Part shown: one piece after another, positions 63,902 through 64,000 of the stretch | Layout: each line of letters opens with the position of its first letter | How positions within the stretch are numbered: the first letter of the stretch is position 1 | NCBI GenBank assembly: GCA_030263665.1 | Contig: SZPK01000016.1 | Span: forward strand, 22,513-86,512 | Reading direction: 5' to 3' | Source of the DNA: Villigracilis sp024434165 | Lineage (GTDB): Bacteria; Chloroflexota; Anaerolineae; Anaerolineales; Villigracilaceae | DNA: 64,000 nucleotides | Program-made: the position numbers and the translations under genes | The notes under the pieces: generated by a model | Databases searched by the model: none | What the model saw: the letters and a program-made list of their open reading frames with translations, nothing else | Told to the model about the DNA's origin: nothing

Positions 63902-64000
63902 ATGGCGAAGGAAAAGTTTGACAGAAGCAAACCGCATCTGAACGTGGGGACGATGGGGCACATTGACCACGGCAAGACGACGCTGACAGCAGCGATCACG
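63902..64000 (+). CDS. tuf: Elongation factor Tu, start only
   Basis: The first 33 codons are present: MAKEKFDRSKPHLNVGTMG followed by the HIDHGKTTL P-loop. AAGGAG lies 8-13 nt before the ATG. Delivers aminoacyl-tRNA to the ribosome. It is cut by the window end. Confidence 0.97.
   Translation, partial: MAKEKFDRSKPHLNVGTMGHIDHGKTTLTAAIT

Overview
The window looks like a chromosomal segment of a free-living Chloroflexota bacterium, most likely class Anaerolineae. This rests on gene content and protein style, not on a database search: a moderately high-GC genome, a purine-salvage/catabolism island, a photoprotective carotenoid island with a B12-type light repressor, very large PAS/GAF/HD-GYP sensors, and degenerate short-period intergenic repeats.

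Layout. 1-5.9 kb: partial psuG with two overlapping SPFH-like membrane proteins on the minus strand, then a PHP phosphoesterase and an MFS transporter. 6.3-6.6 kb: an RRM RNA-binding protein behind a terminator-like leader. 7.0-25.6 kb: a purine island with an 8-oxoguanine/guanine-type deaminase, adenine deaminase, GntR/UTRA regulator, YgeY-type hydrolase, an aspartate-transcarbamylase-like enzyme, a histidine phosphatase, a knotted YgeW-type transcarbamylase, carbamate kinase, and a BMP-lipoprotein ABC importer of the nucleoside type. A threonine-synthase-like PLP enzyme follows. Together these suggest uptake of nucleosides or bases, deamination, ring breakdown, and recovery of ATP from carbamoyl phosphate. 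25.6-30.7 kb: AI-2E-type permease, glycosyltransferase, M20 dipeptidase, MATE exporter.

30.7-42.9 kb: a divergent light/carotenoid island. On the minus strand crtI, a CarH-like B12/MerR repressor, four small or medium membrane proteins, a protein of unknown function, photolyase, cytochrome P450 and a fused lycopene cyclase appear to form one long operon. crtB, a TspO-like protein and an SGNH lipoprotein run the other way. The divergent crtI/crtB promoter region carries tandem 11-bp repeats that overlap the -35 boxes, as expected of a CarH operator.

43-50.9 kb: methylmalonyl-CoA epimerase, tilS, a tyrosine-recombinase-fold protein that has lost most catalytic residues, MBL hydrolase, HNH nuclease, TIGR01777-type epimerase, a lipoprotein, and tyrS. 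tyrS is preceded by a 16-codon leader peptide with three consecutive Tyr codons and a terminator, a candidate ribosome-mediated attenuator. 50.9-56.1 kb: a 1721-residue PAS/GAF/HD-GYP protein. 56.2-56.55 kb: a tRNA operon (Phe, Gly, Cys; minus strand). 56.7-64 kb: rpoB, rpsL, rpsG, fusA and the start of tuf, with rpoC absent from its usual position.

Regulatory themes: strong sigma-70-like promoters are easy to see. Several genes have the -10 box only 6-9 nt before the start codon, predicting leaderless or nearly leaderless mRNAs. Three copies of a small terminal-inverted-repeat element and many 8-9-bp-periodic degenerate repeats are scattered through intergenic DNA and, in frame, inside carotenoid-island genes.
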